A DNA stretch of 64,000 nt from Microcoleus sp. FACHB-DQ6 (lineage in GTDB: Bacteria; Cyanobacteriota; Cyanobacteriia; Cyanobacteriales; Microcoleaceae). The notes below the pieces were generated by a model. The model had not been told where the DNA came from and ran no database searches. It saw only the letters and a program-made list of their open reading frames with translations. Position 1 is the stretch's first letter; each line of letters begins with the position of its first letter. Below, in pieces: positions 9,058-17,389 of the stretch. Both the position numbers and the translations under genes were made by a program. Where the stretch lies: assembly GCA_014695175.1 (NCBI GenBank), contig JACJNV010000105.1, positions 1-64,000 on the forward strand. Direction: 5' to 3'.

Positions 9058-10452
9058 ATGACAAGATTTTCAGATGAATTTTCTGCGCTTTCTCGGCGTA
9101 AATTTATCCTCAAAGCAGGTGCATCTGCCCTGGGTTCAATACTGCTCAAAGGTTGTTTGGGAAATCCCCCAGAACCCGGTGCAACTGCCGGTGGTGACGG
9201 CGCGATACCCGCAGCTACCTCAGTAGTGGCTGTTGCCAACGAGAAAAGAGTCGAAGGAATTGAAAGCACTAAAATTACATTGGGATATATCCCGATCGTC
9301 GAAGCAGCACCTTTAATCATTGCCCAAGAAAAAGGCTTTTTTGCCAAATACGGCATGACCGAAGTTACGATTGCCAAGCAAGCAAACTGGGGTTCGGCAA
9401 GAGATAACGTAGAAATCGGATCTGCCGGCGGCGGCATTGACGGCGGCCAGTGGCAAATGCCCATGCCTTATCTAATTAGTAAAGGCCTGATTACCAAGAA
9501 CAAAGACGGAATCCCGATGTATGTTCTGGCCCAGTTGAACACTCAGGGAAATGGAATTGCGATCGCGACCAAACACCAAGGCAAAGGGCTCGGACTTAAA
9601 CTAGATCAAGCGGCCCAAGACTACATCAAAGGCCTCAAACAAGCAGGCACGCCCTTCAAAGCAGCCTACACTTTTCCCAAAGTCAACCAAGACTTGTGGA
9701 TTCGCTACTGGCTGGCAGCTAACGGCATCAATCCCGATACAGATGTCGAACTGCTAACAGTACCGGCCGCCCAAACCGTGGCCAACATGAAAACCGGAAG
9801 CATGGACGGTTTCAGCACCGGCGACCCCTGGCCGCTGCGGATTGTCAAAGAAAACATCGGCTTCATGTCCGCCCTCACCTCCGAAATCTGGAAAGCACAT
9901 CCAGAGGAATATCTAGCAATTCGCAGCGACTGGGTAGACAAACACCCCAAAGCCACCGAAGCCTTACTCGCAGGACTAATTGAGGCCCAGCAGTGGTGCG
10001 ATAAGCCCGAACATCGAGCCGAATTGGTCGCCATTGTTTCTGGAAGAAACTTCTTTGACGTATCTCCCACGGTTTTGACGCCTCCTTATGAAGGCAAGTA
10101 TGTCATGGGCGACGGCAAACCAGACATCAACGACTTCAAGAGCAGTCCGCTGTACTGGAAAGACGACATTGGCAACGTTTCCTATCCCTACAAGAGTCAC
10201 GATTTGTGGTTCTTAACCGAAAGCGTGCGCTGGGGTTTCTTGCCAACAAAAACCTTAGCAGATAAAAAAACACTCATCGATAAAGTCAACCGAGAAGATA
10301 TCTGGAAGAAAGCAGCTAAATTAGCAGGAGTTGCTGATGCTGACATTCCGAAAAGTACGTCTCGCGGCATTGAGAAGTTCTTTGACGGCAAAGAGTTCAA
10401 CCCGGAAAATCCCGAAGCTTACCTTAAGAGTTTGGCAATTAAAAAAGTGTGA
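9058..10452 (+). CDS. nrtA: Nitrate ABC transporter substrate-binding lipoprotein NrtA
   Basis: 464 residues. The N-terminus has a twin-arginine-like [10 protein letters not shown] and a lipobox with Cys33 (LLKGCLG), so it is an exported lipoprotein. The body has the NrtA/CmpA signatures [38 protein letters not shown] and the closing SLAIKKV. It captures nitrate (and nitrite) for the NrtBCD membrane complex. GAGG precedes the ATG by about 8 bases. The next gene, nrtB, starts 64 bases downstream. The bicarbonate-binding paralogue CmpA is similar; nitrate is preferred because the C-terminal region reads like NrtA. Unlike many cyanobacteria there is no nirA upstream. Confidence 0.87.
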   Translation: MTRFSDEFSALSRRKFILKAGASALGSILLKGCLGNPPEPGATAGGDGAIPAATSVVAVANEKRVEGIESTKITLGYIPIVEAAPLIIAQEKGFFAKYGMTEVTIAKQANWGSARDNVEIGSAGGGIDGGQWQMPMPYLISKGLITKNKDGIPMYVLAQLNTQGNGIAIATKHQGKGLGLKLDQAAQDYIKGLKQAGTPFKAAYTFPKVNQDLWIRYWLAANGINPDTDVELLTVPAAQTVANMKTGSMDGFSTGDPWPLRIVKENIGFMSALTSEIWKAHPEEYLAIRSDWVDKHPKATEALLAGLIEAQQWCDKPEHRAELVAIVSGRNFFDVSPTVLTPPYEGKYVMGDGKPDINDFKSSPLYWKDDIGNVSYPYKSHDLWFLTESVRWGFLPTKTLADKKTLIDKVNREDIWKKAAKLAGVADADIPKSTSRGIEKFFDGKEFNPENPEAYLKSLAIKKV

Positions 10453-10516
10453 TGGGGTCTTAGCTTCGCATAATTGAGTCTCGAAAAAAACAGCAGAAAC
10501 ATAGGAGATTAACAAG

Positions 10517-11362
10517 ATGGCTGTCAGCGCAAATCGGAGAGGCGGAGTCGATGCCCAAGGAGCATTTGGCGAATTTTGGAAGAAGAATTCCCCGAATATC
10601 TTGCCGCCAATTTTGGGAGTAATTGGATTTCTGTTAGTTTGGCAGTTCTTGTCAAGTACGGGACTGATCAAACTGCCCGGGCCGCTCAGCGTTTGGACTG
10701 ACGAACGGACGCGGATATTGTTGATGTATCCTTTCATGAACTCCAAAACCTACGGAGTCGGCTTATTTTGGCAGACTTTGGCTAGTTTGGAACGGGTGGC
10801 AAAAGGCTACACTCTCGCGGCCGCTGTGGGAATCAGCATGGGAGTTGTGGTAGGTACGAATCCCTTCTTGAACAAGGCTTTAGATCCGATTTTCCAGTTT
10901 TTGCGGATGGTGGCGCCTTTGGCTTGGGTGCCGATCGCCCTGGCTGCACTGCAACAAAACGAACCTGCTGCTTTGTTCGTGATTTTTATCACTTCAGTTT
11001 GGCCGATTTTAATCAACACGACTGAAGGTGTTCGCCAAATTCCCGACGATTACAACAACGTGGCGAAAGTGCTGCAACTTTCTCGTCAGGAATATTACAT
11101 GAATATTTTGTTTCCGTCAGCGCTTCCTTACATCTTCACAGGATTGAGAATTGCGATCGGTTTGGCTTGGCTGGCGATTATTGCTGCGGAAATTGTGATG
11201 TCTGGGATTACGGGTATCGGCTTCTTTATTTGGAATGCTTACCAGCAAAACTACATCAGCGAAATTCTGTTAGCGGTGTTCTACATTGGGGCTGTTGGTT
11301 TGTTGCTCGATCGGCTGATGGCTTGGTTGCAGCAAAAGATTGCTCCCCCTCAAGGAAAGTAG
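10517..11362 (+). CDS. nrtB: Nitrate ABC transporter permease NrtB
   Basis: 281 residues, SD-like AGGAG before the ATG. A BPD-type inner-membrane permease with about six hydrophobic segments, and the cytoplasmic EAA-type loop near residues 225-245 (EIVMSGITGIGFFIWNAY) that contacts the ATPase subunits. It follows nrtA by 64 bases. A 365-base repeat-filled spacer separates it from nrtC, unusual for this normally compact operon. Confidence 0.88.
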   Translation: MAVSANRRGGVDAQGAFGEFWKKNSPNILPPILGVIGFLLVWQFLSSTGLIKLPGPLSVWTDERTRILLMYPFMNSKTYGVGLFWQTLASLERVAKGYTLAAAVGISMGVVVGTNPFLNKALDPIFQFLRMVAPLAWVPIALAALQQNEPAALFVIFITSVWPILINTTEGVRQIPDDYNNVAKVLQLSRQEYYMNILFPSALPYIFTGLRIAIGLAWLAIIAAEIVMSGITGIGFFIWNAYQQNYISEILLAVFYIGAVGLLLDRLMAWLQQKIAPPQGK

Positions 11363-11374
11363 CTAATTAGATAT

Positions 11375-11428
11375 GTTGACGGTTGACCGTTGACGGTTGA
11401 CGGTTGACGGTTGACGGTTGACGGTTGA
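11375..11428. repeat. Heptamer tandem array (TTGACGG)n in the nrtB-nrtC spacer
   Basis: About seven and a half copies of TTGACGG, one with a C variant. STRR-type repeat typical of filamentous cyanobacteria. Its unit is nearly the reverse complement of the array at 11570-11691. Confidence 0.9.
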
Positions 11429-11569
11429 CTCTTACAGGAATTACGAACTCAGAGGCTCAGAAATCTGTTTTTTAAACTATTGTTGAGGGATTCAACAAAG
11501 TATTTTGGTTAGTTTAAAGACCAGTTTTATGCATCCAGGAATGTATTAACTATTAGCTGTTATATATCA

Positions 11570-11691
11570 ACAGCGAACAGTCCACAGCAAACAACGAACA
11601 GCGAACAGCGAACAGCGAACAGTCAACAGTCAACAGTCAACAGTCAACAGTCAACAGTCAACAGTCAACAGTCAACAGTCAACAGTCAACA
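11570..11691. repeat. Heptamer tandem array (CGAACAG)n then (TCAACAG)n in the nrtB-nrtC spacer
   Basis: A run of GAACAGC-type units that shifts to at least ten copies of CAACAGT, ending about 35 bases before nrtC. Together with the array at 11375-11428 it could fold into a long stem with six of seven bases paired per unit. Confidence 0.9.
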
Positions 11692-11727
11692 TTCAAATAA
11701 CAAACCTACAAAAAAGGCAAGAAAATC

Positions 11728-13728
11728 ATGTCTGTTTTGATTGCAGTAGAACAAGTCGAAAAAGTTTTTAATTTATCAGACGGTGGCACATACATAGCCC
11801 TCAAAGGCATCGATCTGGAAATTAAAAAAGGCGAATTTATCTCCTTAATTGGACACTCCGGCTGCGGCAAATCTACGCTGCTCAATATGGTCGCAGGTTT
11901 GGATATGCCGACATCCGGATTGGTGACAATTGAAGGGCAAAGAATCACCCAGCCAGGCCCCGATCGCATGGTAGTATTCCAAAACTATTCGCTGCTACCT
12001 TGGCGGACGGTCAGAGAAAATATTACTCTAGCTGTAGATTCGGTGATGAGCGGCTTACCCAAGGCGGAACGCCTCGACATCATTCAAAAACACATCGATA
12101 TGGTGGGCTTGACGCCCCACGCCGAGAAGCAACCCGCACTGCTGTCGGGCGGACAAAAACAGCGCGTGGCGATCGCCCGTGCTCTGGCCCTGCGCCCCAA
12201 ACTGTTACTCTTAGACGAACCCTTCGGCGCTTTGGATGCTTTGACTCGCGGCAACTTGCAAGAAAAGTTGATGGAAATTTGCCAAGAGTACGAAATCAGC
12301 GCTTTGATGGTAACGCACGATGTGGATGAGGCGGTGTTGCTGAGCGATCGCATCGTCATGCTCACCAACGGCCCAGAATCGAAGATTGGCGGGATTCTCG
12401 AAGTAGACATCCCCCGCCCCCGCAAACGGATGGAAGTAGTCTCACACCCCAGCTACTACGCTCTACGCAGCGAAATGATTTACTTCCTCAACCAGCAGAA
12501 GCGCGTCAAAAAACTGCGGGCGCGGAAAGTACCCGCGATCGCCCGCCACGGCCTAGAAAAAGTCAACCTCGAACTCGGCTTTATTCCCCTCGCAGCCTGT
12601 GCTCCCCTCGCTGTCGCCAAAGAAAAAGGCTTTTTTGCCAAGCACGGCCTCGATGAAGTCCACCTCGTGCGGGAAACAAGCTGGCGCGGCATCGTAGACG
12701 GCATCGCCGCAGGTTACTTAGACGCAGCTCAAATGCCCTCTGGGATGGCGGTGTGGTTGAGCTTGGGGGGCCACCAAGAGAAGCCGATTCCGACGGTTAC
12801 AGCCCTCACCATGAGCCGCAATGGCAACGGAATTACCCTCGCGAGGCGCTTTTACGACCAAGGGATCTACACTCTGGCAGACTTTAAAAAAATGCTCCAG
12901 AGAACGCCCGCGCAAACGCACCGTATGGGCATCGTTCACCCTTCTTCGATGCACAACCTGTTGCTGCGTTACTGGCTGGCTTCCGGTGGCATTGACCCGG
13001 ATCGCGATGTGTTGCTGAAAAATATTCCACCGGCTCAGATGATCGTTGACTTGCAGGGCGGCACTATTGACGGTTTCTGCGTCGGCGAACCTTGGAACTT
13101 GCGGGCATCGATGGAAGGAGTCGGCTTTACGGTGGCGACAGATTTGGAACTGTGGCCCGGACACCCCGGGAAAATTCTCGGAGTTCGGGAAGACTGGGCA
13201 AATGCTTATCCCAACACTCACATTGCTCTAGTCAAAGCTTTGCTGGAAGCTTGCCAGTATTGCGCCGATCCAAATCACGCTGCCGAGGTTTCGGAAATTG
13301 TCGCGGGAAGGGAGTACGTCGCTACTGACAAGAATTACATCCAACTCGGCGACCCCAACTCTTTTGCTTGCAACCTCGATACTCCGATGCGGGAATACGC
13401 CCACCACTTGTTTTCTGGAGAGGGGGTGAATCGCCCAAGCCGCACCGAACAACTCTGGCACATGGTGCAGATGGCGCGCTGGGGCGATACTGTGTTCCCG
13501 CGCAACTGGGTAGAAATTCTGGAACGGGTGGTGCGAGTCGGTGCGTTCAGCACGGCGGCGCGAGAGCTGGGGATGGCTGATATTAATTACACTCGCGGTT
13601 CTCTCAGCTTGTTTGACGGCTCGGTGTTTAATGCTGACGATCCGATCGGCTATCTCAACAATCTGGCGATTAAACGCGATTTCACGATGGCTGAAGTTGT
13701 ACTCGATTCCGGCCGCAGAGCTGCTTAG
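11728..13728 (+). CDS. nrtC: Nitrate transporter ATP-binding subunit NrtC with C-terminal NrtA-like regulatory domain
   Basis: 666 residues in two parts. Residues 1-260 form an ABC ATPase: Walker A GHSGCGKST, signature LLSGGQKQR, Walker B LLLLDEP, H-loop VTHDVDEA. Residues about 275-660 resemble NrtA (LELGFIPLAACAPLAVAKEK, FCVGEPWNLR) and lack a signal peptide. In the family this cytoplasmic domain mediates ammonium/nitrite-promoted inhibition of uptake. The fusion is diagnostic of NrtC or the bicarbonate paralogue CmpC. A purine-rich AAGGCAAG precedes the ATG. nrtD follows after 174 bases of degenerate TTAGTTG-type repeats. Confidence 0.9.
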   Translation: MSVLIAVEQVEKVFNLSDGGTYIALKGIDLEIKKGEFISLIGHSGCGKSTLLNMVAGLDMPTSGLVTIEGQRITQPGPDRMVVFQNYSLLPWRTVRENITLAVDSVMSGLPKAERLDIIQKHIDMVGLTPHAEKQPALLSGGQKQRVAIARALALRPKLLLLDEPFGALDALTRGNLQEKLMEICQEYEISALMVTHDVDEAVLLSDRIVMLTNGPESKIGGILEVDIPRPRKRMEVVSHPSYYALRSEMIYFLNQQKRVKKLRARKVPAIARHGLEKVNLELGFIPLAACAPLAVAKEKGFFAKHGLDEVHLVRETSWRGIVDGIAAGYLDAAQMPSGMAVWLSLGGHQEKPIPTVTALTMSRNGNGITLARRFYDQGIYTLADFKKMLQRTPAQTHRMGIVHPSSMHNLLLRYWLASGGIDPDRDVLLKNIPPAQMIVDLQGGTIDGFCVGEPWNLRASMEGVGFTVATDLELWPGHPGKILGVREDWANAYPNTHIALVKALLEACQYCADPNHAAEVSEIVAGREYVATDKNYIQLGDPNSFACNLDTPMREYAHHLFSGEGVNRPSRTEQLWHMVQMARWGDTVFPRNWVEILERVVRVGAFSTAARELGMADINYTRGSLSLFDGSVFNADDPIGYLNNLAIKRDFTMAEVVLDSGRRAA

Positions 13729-13902
13729 AGCGGTTTTTAGTTGGCTAAAAACAGGGTAATTGCTAATAGTTAGTTGTTGGTTGTTAGTTGTTAGTTGTTA
13801 AGTGTTAGCTGCTAATTGCTAGTTAGTAATTCCCTCTTTCTTCTTCCCTCTTGCCTCTTCCTTCTTCCTTCGCAAATCACCCACTCACAATTTCCCAAAC
13901 CC

Positions 13903-14748
13903 ATGATTAATACTTCTCTCAACCAGACGAATACCAAAACCCAAATCAAGTCTAAGAACGCTCGCCGCCAGCCTTTTTTGGTGATGGACAGTGTTTACAA
14001 AGAATATCCAAACGGTTACAGGGCTTTAGAAAACGTCAATCTGAATGTAGCTGAGGGAGAGTTTATTACTCTGATCGGACACTCGGGCTGCGGCAAATCC
14101 ACACTGTTAAATATGGTGTCGGGTTTTAGCCATCCGAGCTCCGGTAGTGTGACGATTAACGGGCAGCGGATTACGAAGCCGGGCCCCGATCGCATGGTGG
14201 TGTTTCAGGGTTACGCTTTGCTGCCTTGGCGGACGGTGTTTGAAAATGTTTACCTGGCGGTTAATTCTGTATTTCCGAATAAGTCGAAGGTCGAAAAAAA
14301 TGCGATCGTCAATGAGCATTTGGCGATGGTGGGATTGACAGAAGCTGCCCAGAAAAGACCGCCGCAAATTTCGGGGGGGATGAAGCAGCGGGTTTCGATC
14401 GCCCGCGCCTTGGCAATTCGCCCTAAAGTGCTGATTTTAGACGAACCTTTTGGTGCTCTGGACGCAATTACTAAGGAGGAATTGCAAGAAGAGTTGCTGA
14501 AAATCTGGAACGATCACCGCTGTACGGTGTTGATGATTACTCACGATATTGACGAAGCGCTGTTTTTGGCCGATCGACTGGTGATGATGACTAATGGCCC
14601 ATCGGCGACAATTGGCGAAGTTTTGGAGATTCCTTTTCCGCGTCCGCGCGATCGGGTTCAAATGATGGAAGATCCGGAATACTACAATTTGCGGAACTAC
14701 GCCCTAGATTTCCTGTTCCGTCGTTTTGCACACGATCACGATGCCTAA
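13903..14748 (+). CDS. nrtD: Nitrate transporter ATP-binding subunit NrtD
   Basis: 281 residues from ATG 13903; an upstream in-frame ATG at 13816 lies in low-complexity C/T repeats and is rejected. Canonical ABC motifs: Walker A GHSGCGKST, ISGGMKQR signature, LILDEPFGALDA, ITHDIDEA. It pairs with NrtC to energise the NrtB permease. Last gene of the operon: no narB (nitrate reductase) follows, in contrast to nirA-nrtABCD-narB clusters. Confidence 0.9.
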   Translation: MINTSLNQTNTKTQIKSKNARRQPFLVMDSVYKEYPNGYRALENVNLNVAEGEFITLIGHSGCGKSTLLNMVSGFSHPSSGSVTINGQRITKPGPDRMVVFQGYALLPWRTVFENVYLAVNSVFPNKSKVEKNAIVNEHLAMVGLTEAAQKRPPQISGGMKQRVSIARALAIRPKVLILDEPFGALDAITKEELQEELLKIWNDHRCTVLMITHDIDEALFLADRLVMMTNGPSATIGEVLEIPFPRPRDRVQMMEDPEYYNLRNYALDFLFRRFAHDHDA

Positions 14749-14784
14749 TCGGTTGGGAAATCAAAGTTAAAGAGGAGAATTATG

Positions 14785-14868
14785 AGACTTCTGGAAAAAT
14801 TTTAATTCTTGTGCGGAGTAGGGGTTGGGCATCCTGCCGGCCCAAGACGAACTTTTTTGCAGAAGTCT
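14785..14868. mobile_element. Small MITE-like element with 16-bp imperfect inverted ends
   Basis: AGACTTCTGGAAAAAT at 14785-14800 mirrors TTTTTTGCAGAAGTCT at 14853-14868 with two mismatches. The 84-bp unit lies 36 bases after nrtD. Its left end also carries a well-placed GAGGAG before an ATG that opens only seven codons, which I do not call a gene. Likely a non-autonomous insertion or hairpin repeat. Confidence 0.5.
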
Positions 14869-14884
14869 ATTGAAAAGTTGAAGC

Positions 14885-15091
14885 CTCAGTGTTCCCCGGT
14901 TTCAGGGGAACATCGCTAGGGGCGCAATTTTCCCGATCCGGTTGGGTAAACTGAAGCTTAATGGTGGGCGATAAGTTTTTTCGGACGTTCGGATCTTTTT
15001 CCGATATTTTACGTCTACCAGCCAAGAGACCCGATTGCCTAGCTGTCGGTAAGCTGGCATGAACTGAGCCCACCTTCGATCGAGGGTGGGC
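14885..15091 (+). ncRNA. Structured RNA candidate, possibly a cobalamin-riboswitch-like element, with terminator
   Basis: The plus strand shows a closing stem CTCAGTGTTC (14886-14895) with GAACTGAG (15061-15068), and a perfect hairpin GTTCCCC / GGGGAAC at 14891-14911; these two overlap and may be alternatives. There is a GGGGCGCAATTTTCCC segment and then AGCCAAGAGACCC with a nearby ATTGCC, close to the cobalamin B12-box pattern AGYCaGgAgACCtGCC. It ends in a strong terminator hairpin. The conserved GCCACTG and GGGAAGG segments are not evident, so a variant, a decayed riboswitch or an unrelated ~185-nt RNA remain possible. No sense-strand gene of normal size follows. Confidence 0.35.
15068..15091 (+). 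terminator. Rho-independent terminator-like hairpin
   Basis: GCCCACCtTCGATCGAgGGTGGGC, nearly perfect, followed by CTTCTTCTTC on the plus strand. It closes the structured RNA candidate and could also end nrt transcription. A 29-codon open frame begins right after it at 15101 but has no recognisable likeness. Confidence 0.65.
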
Positions 15092-15350
15092 TTCTTCTTC
15101 ATGTTATTAACAGTTTTTGGGCGATCGGTGGTTGGTGCATTCCACCCTGGGAACTGGCACACTGCGGCAACGTTTATCGGTGTTTCATGAATTAAGGCTA
15201 TTGTCAATATAGCGGTTTTCAGTGGAGTAAAGTACAGACGATCGGGTAGGGAAAGGGTTTAGCCTAAATCCGAGGCGGGGTTCTGTGACTTTTAACAATT
15301 GGTATAAGACTGATGATTGTAGCCAGCAGACTTTTTTAAATTTGTATTAC

Positions 15351-17282
15351 TCAGGTTTGCACGGAAAACTCCTCTGGGTCAATGTCCCAATTTAGCCAGC
15401 GAATTGCCTCTTTAGCAGATGTCACATCAGGCGGCACTCGCAAAGCGTGAATAAATCCCGTGCTCGGACAAGTCATTTTTAACAAATAAACTGGCTGTGG
15501 ATTACCCTCGTCATCAAAATCCTCGTCAAACTCGATGCTTAATAAAGTGTATTCCTGCCAACTATCTAATTCTGTGACCTCTAATTCTTGACAAATGCGA
15601 TCGTAACCAATTCTCTCAATTAACACTCGACGCAGTTCGGCATTGTCTTCCGATAGAAGCCATTCTGCTTGCCACAAATCGGGGTGTACTTTTCCGTATT
15701 TTTCGGGTAATTTAACGCCGTGGTGAAAGTATAAACTGTAGCCGTCGGCAAATGCGATCGCCGGTTCTCCTTCAGCGTGTAGTCGATTTTCAGCGTCAAA
15801 GCGGATGTGCAGGGGGCGATCGCAAATTATGCAAATTTTCTCAAACGGCAAGATCCACCCGCATTCCTCGAACAACTGTTGCTTGCAGTGAAATAGTTCT
15901 TGGGCTTTCAAGTCGAGAGTAAAACCACATTTCGAGATAAAAAATTCAGTCAAATGGATTTGCTTCAGCAGATCCTTAGAGGTTAGTGGCTGTAGATAGT
16001 TATAATCTGAGAGGAAATCAACTGCCTGCGATTCTCGGTAATTTTCTACTAATTGATTAAATTCTGTCTGGAGTATGGGCTCGGCATCCGGATCTAGTAT
16101 TATTTGATCGAATAGAGCCTCCCACAACACCGGACTCAAATTTCCTACGTCTACCGATTGATATAACTCATTTAACAAGGAATTGCCCCATCCTGAATTG
16201 CCAGTGGCTATTGGCGATATTTGATGTTGTGCTATACAGTCATTGTGTAGTTGTTTTAGTAGTGTTAGAGTAGCTGGCAGACTGCTGGAAACAATAACTT
16301 TAGGTGCTTCTCTATCGATAGCTGCATATATTTTTTTCACTGTTTCTGTAGCTTTTTCATAATCAATTGGTGCCGTGAAGAGCGTCAGGTACTTTTGTGT
16401 AAATTCGATCGACAAATTTAAGCCGATAATTGGATTGCAGTGGAGAGACAAGCCTTTCAGGTTGATGAGTGCCGACAGCGGGGCGATGTCAGTAATTTCA
16501 TTGCTGAAGAGACGCAGACTGGTCAGGCTGATGAGTGCTGACAATGAGGTGATGTCGGTAATTTGATTGCAGTAGAGATTCAGGTCTGTCAGGTTGGTAA
16601 GTGCCGACAGCCCAGTGATGTCGGTAATTTGATTGTTGTTGAGATACAGGGATGTCAGGTTGGTGAGTGCCGACAGTGGGGTGATGTCGGTAATTTGATT
16701 GTTGTTGAGATACAGGGATGTCAGGTTGATGAGTGCCGACAGTGGGGTGATGTCGGTAATTTGATTGTTGTTGAGATACAGGGATGTCAGGTTGGTGAGT
16801 GCCGACAGTGGGGTGATGTCGGTAATTTGATTGTTGTTGAGATACAGGGATGTCAGGTTGATGAGTGCCGACAGTGGGGTGATGTCGGTAATTTGATAGT
16901 TGTTGAGATACAGGTGTGTCAGGTTGGTGAGTGCCGACAGCCCAGTGATGTCGGTAATTGGATTGTTGTTGAGATACAGGTGTGTCAGGTTGGTGAGTGC
17001 CGACAGCCCAGTGATGTCGGTAATTTGATTGTTGTTGAGATACAGGGATGTCAGGTTGGTGAGTGCCGACAGCGGAGTTATGTCGGTAATTTGATTGCCG
17101 TCGAGAGAAAGTTCCGTGAGGTTTGAAAGTATCCGAGCGGCTTTATTGCACTTAGAAGTGCGAGCCCGTTTTAACAGCACTTCAACTGTATCTCTTGCCG
17201 ATTTTGAAAGACTATCTTTGTGCGTGCACCTGTCGGCAAAGCTACTACAATTAATTGGTTGGTTTGCTTGTGGTTCTGACAT
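15351..17282 (-). CDS. Leucine-rich-repeat protein with C-terminal DUF6745-like domain
   Basis: 643 residues. After a 50-residue head come ten internalin-type 22-residue LRRs (consensus NLTSLYLNNNQITDITPLSA) at about 54-273, then a partial repeat. The C-terminal 340 residues match the whole paralogue encoded at 17390-18532, including RVLIERIGYDRICQELEVTE, LLKMTCPSTG, HALRVPPDV and the terminus DPEEFSVQT; I recall this as the DUF6745 type. No signal peptide, so probably cytoplasmic: LRRs as a binding surface, C-terminal domain of unknown activity. It is co-directional with the paralogue, 107 bases downstream, with a palindrome between. The nearly identical repeats imply recent expansion. Confidence 0.8.
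   Translation of the reverse strand: MSEPQANQPINCSSFADRCTHKDSLSKSARDTVEVLLKRARTSKCNKAARILSNLTELSLDGNQITDITPLSALTNLTSLYLNNNQITDITGLSALTNLTHLYLNNNPITDITGLSALTNLTHLYLNNYQITDITPLSALINLTSLYLNNNQITDITPLSALTNLTSLYLNNNQITDITPLSALINLTSLYLNNNQITDITPLSALTNLTSLYLNNNQITDITGLSALTNLTDLNLYCNQITDITSLSALISLTSLRLFSNEITDIAPLSALINLKGLSLHCNPIIGLNLSIEFTQKYLTLFTAPIDYEKATETVKKIYAAIDREAPKVIVSSSLPATLTLLKQLHNDCIAQHQISPIATGNSGWGNSLLNELYQSVDVGNLSPVLWEALFDQIILDPDAEPILQTEFNQLVENYRESQAVDFLSDYNYLQPLTSKDLLKQIHLTEFFISKCGFTLDLKAQELFHCKQQLFEECGWILPFEKICIICDRPLHIRFDAENRLHAEGEPAIAFADGYSLYFHHGVKLPEKYGKVHPDLWQAEWLLSEDNAELRRVLIERIGYDRICQELEVTELDSWQEYTLLSIEFDEDFDDEGNPQPVYLLKMTCPSTGFIHALRVPPDVTSAKEAIRWLNWDIDPEEFSVQT
16464..17123 (-). 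repeat. 66-bp coding repeats of the LRR array (ten units)
   Basis: Ten tandem 66-bp units each encode one 22-residue LRR. The central units differ by one or two bases (GTTGATG/GTTGGTG alternation), so the array is prone to slippage and recombination. On the plus strand it produces long but meaningless open frames. Confidence 0.9.
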
Positions 17283-17341
17283 AGTAAATTCCGATTCTAT
17301 TTTGGTAAAATTTCAGTCTGCCTGTCCGTCAGTTCCGTAGT

Positions 17342-17367
17342 CCGGCAGGGGTTTAAACCCCTGCCGG
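17342..17367. terminator. 26-bp perfect palindrome between the two DUF6745-like genes
   Basis: CCGGCAGGGGTTT followed by AAACCCCTGCCGG, no loop mismatch, 23 bases beyond the stop of the gene at 17390-18532. It may act as a terminator or RNA-stabilising hairpin for that gene, although no T-run follows. Such GGGGTTTAAACCCC palindromes are also typical dispersed repeats. Confidence 0.5.
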
Positions 17368-17389
17368 CCTGTGTGGCCATGAAAAATCT

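Noticed and set aside
11375-11691. Possible CRISPR array
   Set aside because: Units are contiguous 7-mers with no spacers; this is an STRR repeat.
14775-14805. Seven-codon leader peptide with good SD after nrtD
   Set aside because: It coincides with the left arm of an inverted-repeat element and precedes no sense gene.
15101-15190. 29-codon frame after the structured RNA terminator as a riboswitch-controlled gene
   Set aside because: No SD, no recognisable domain, and it lies behind a terminator; too weak to call, though worth a conservation check.
16563-17126. Long plus-strand frame with VGNLIVVEIQGCQV-type repeats
   Set aside because: It is the antisense shadow of the LRR repeats; its periodicity comes from the 66-bp units.
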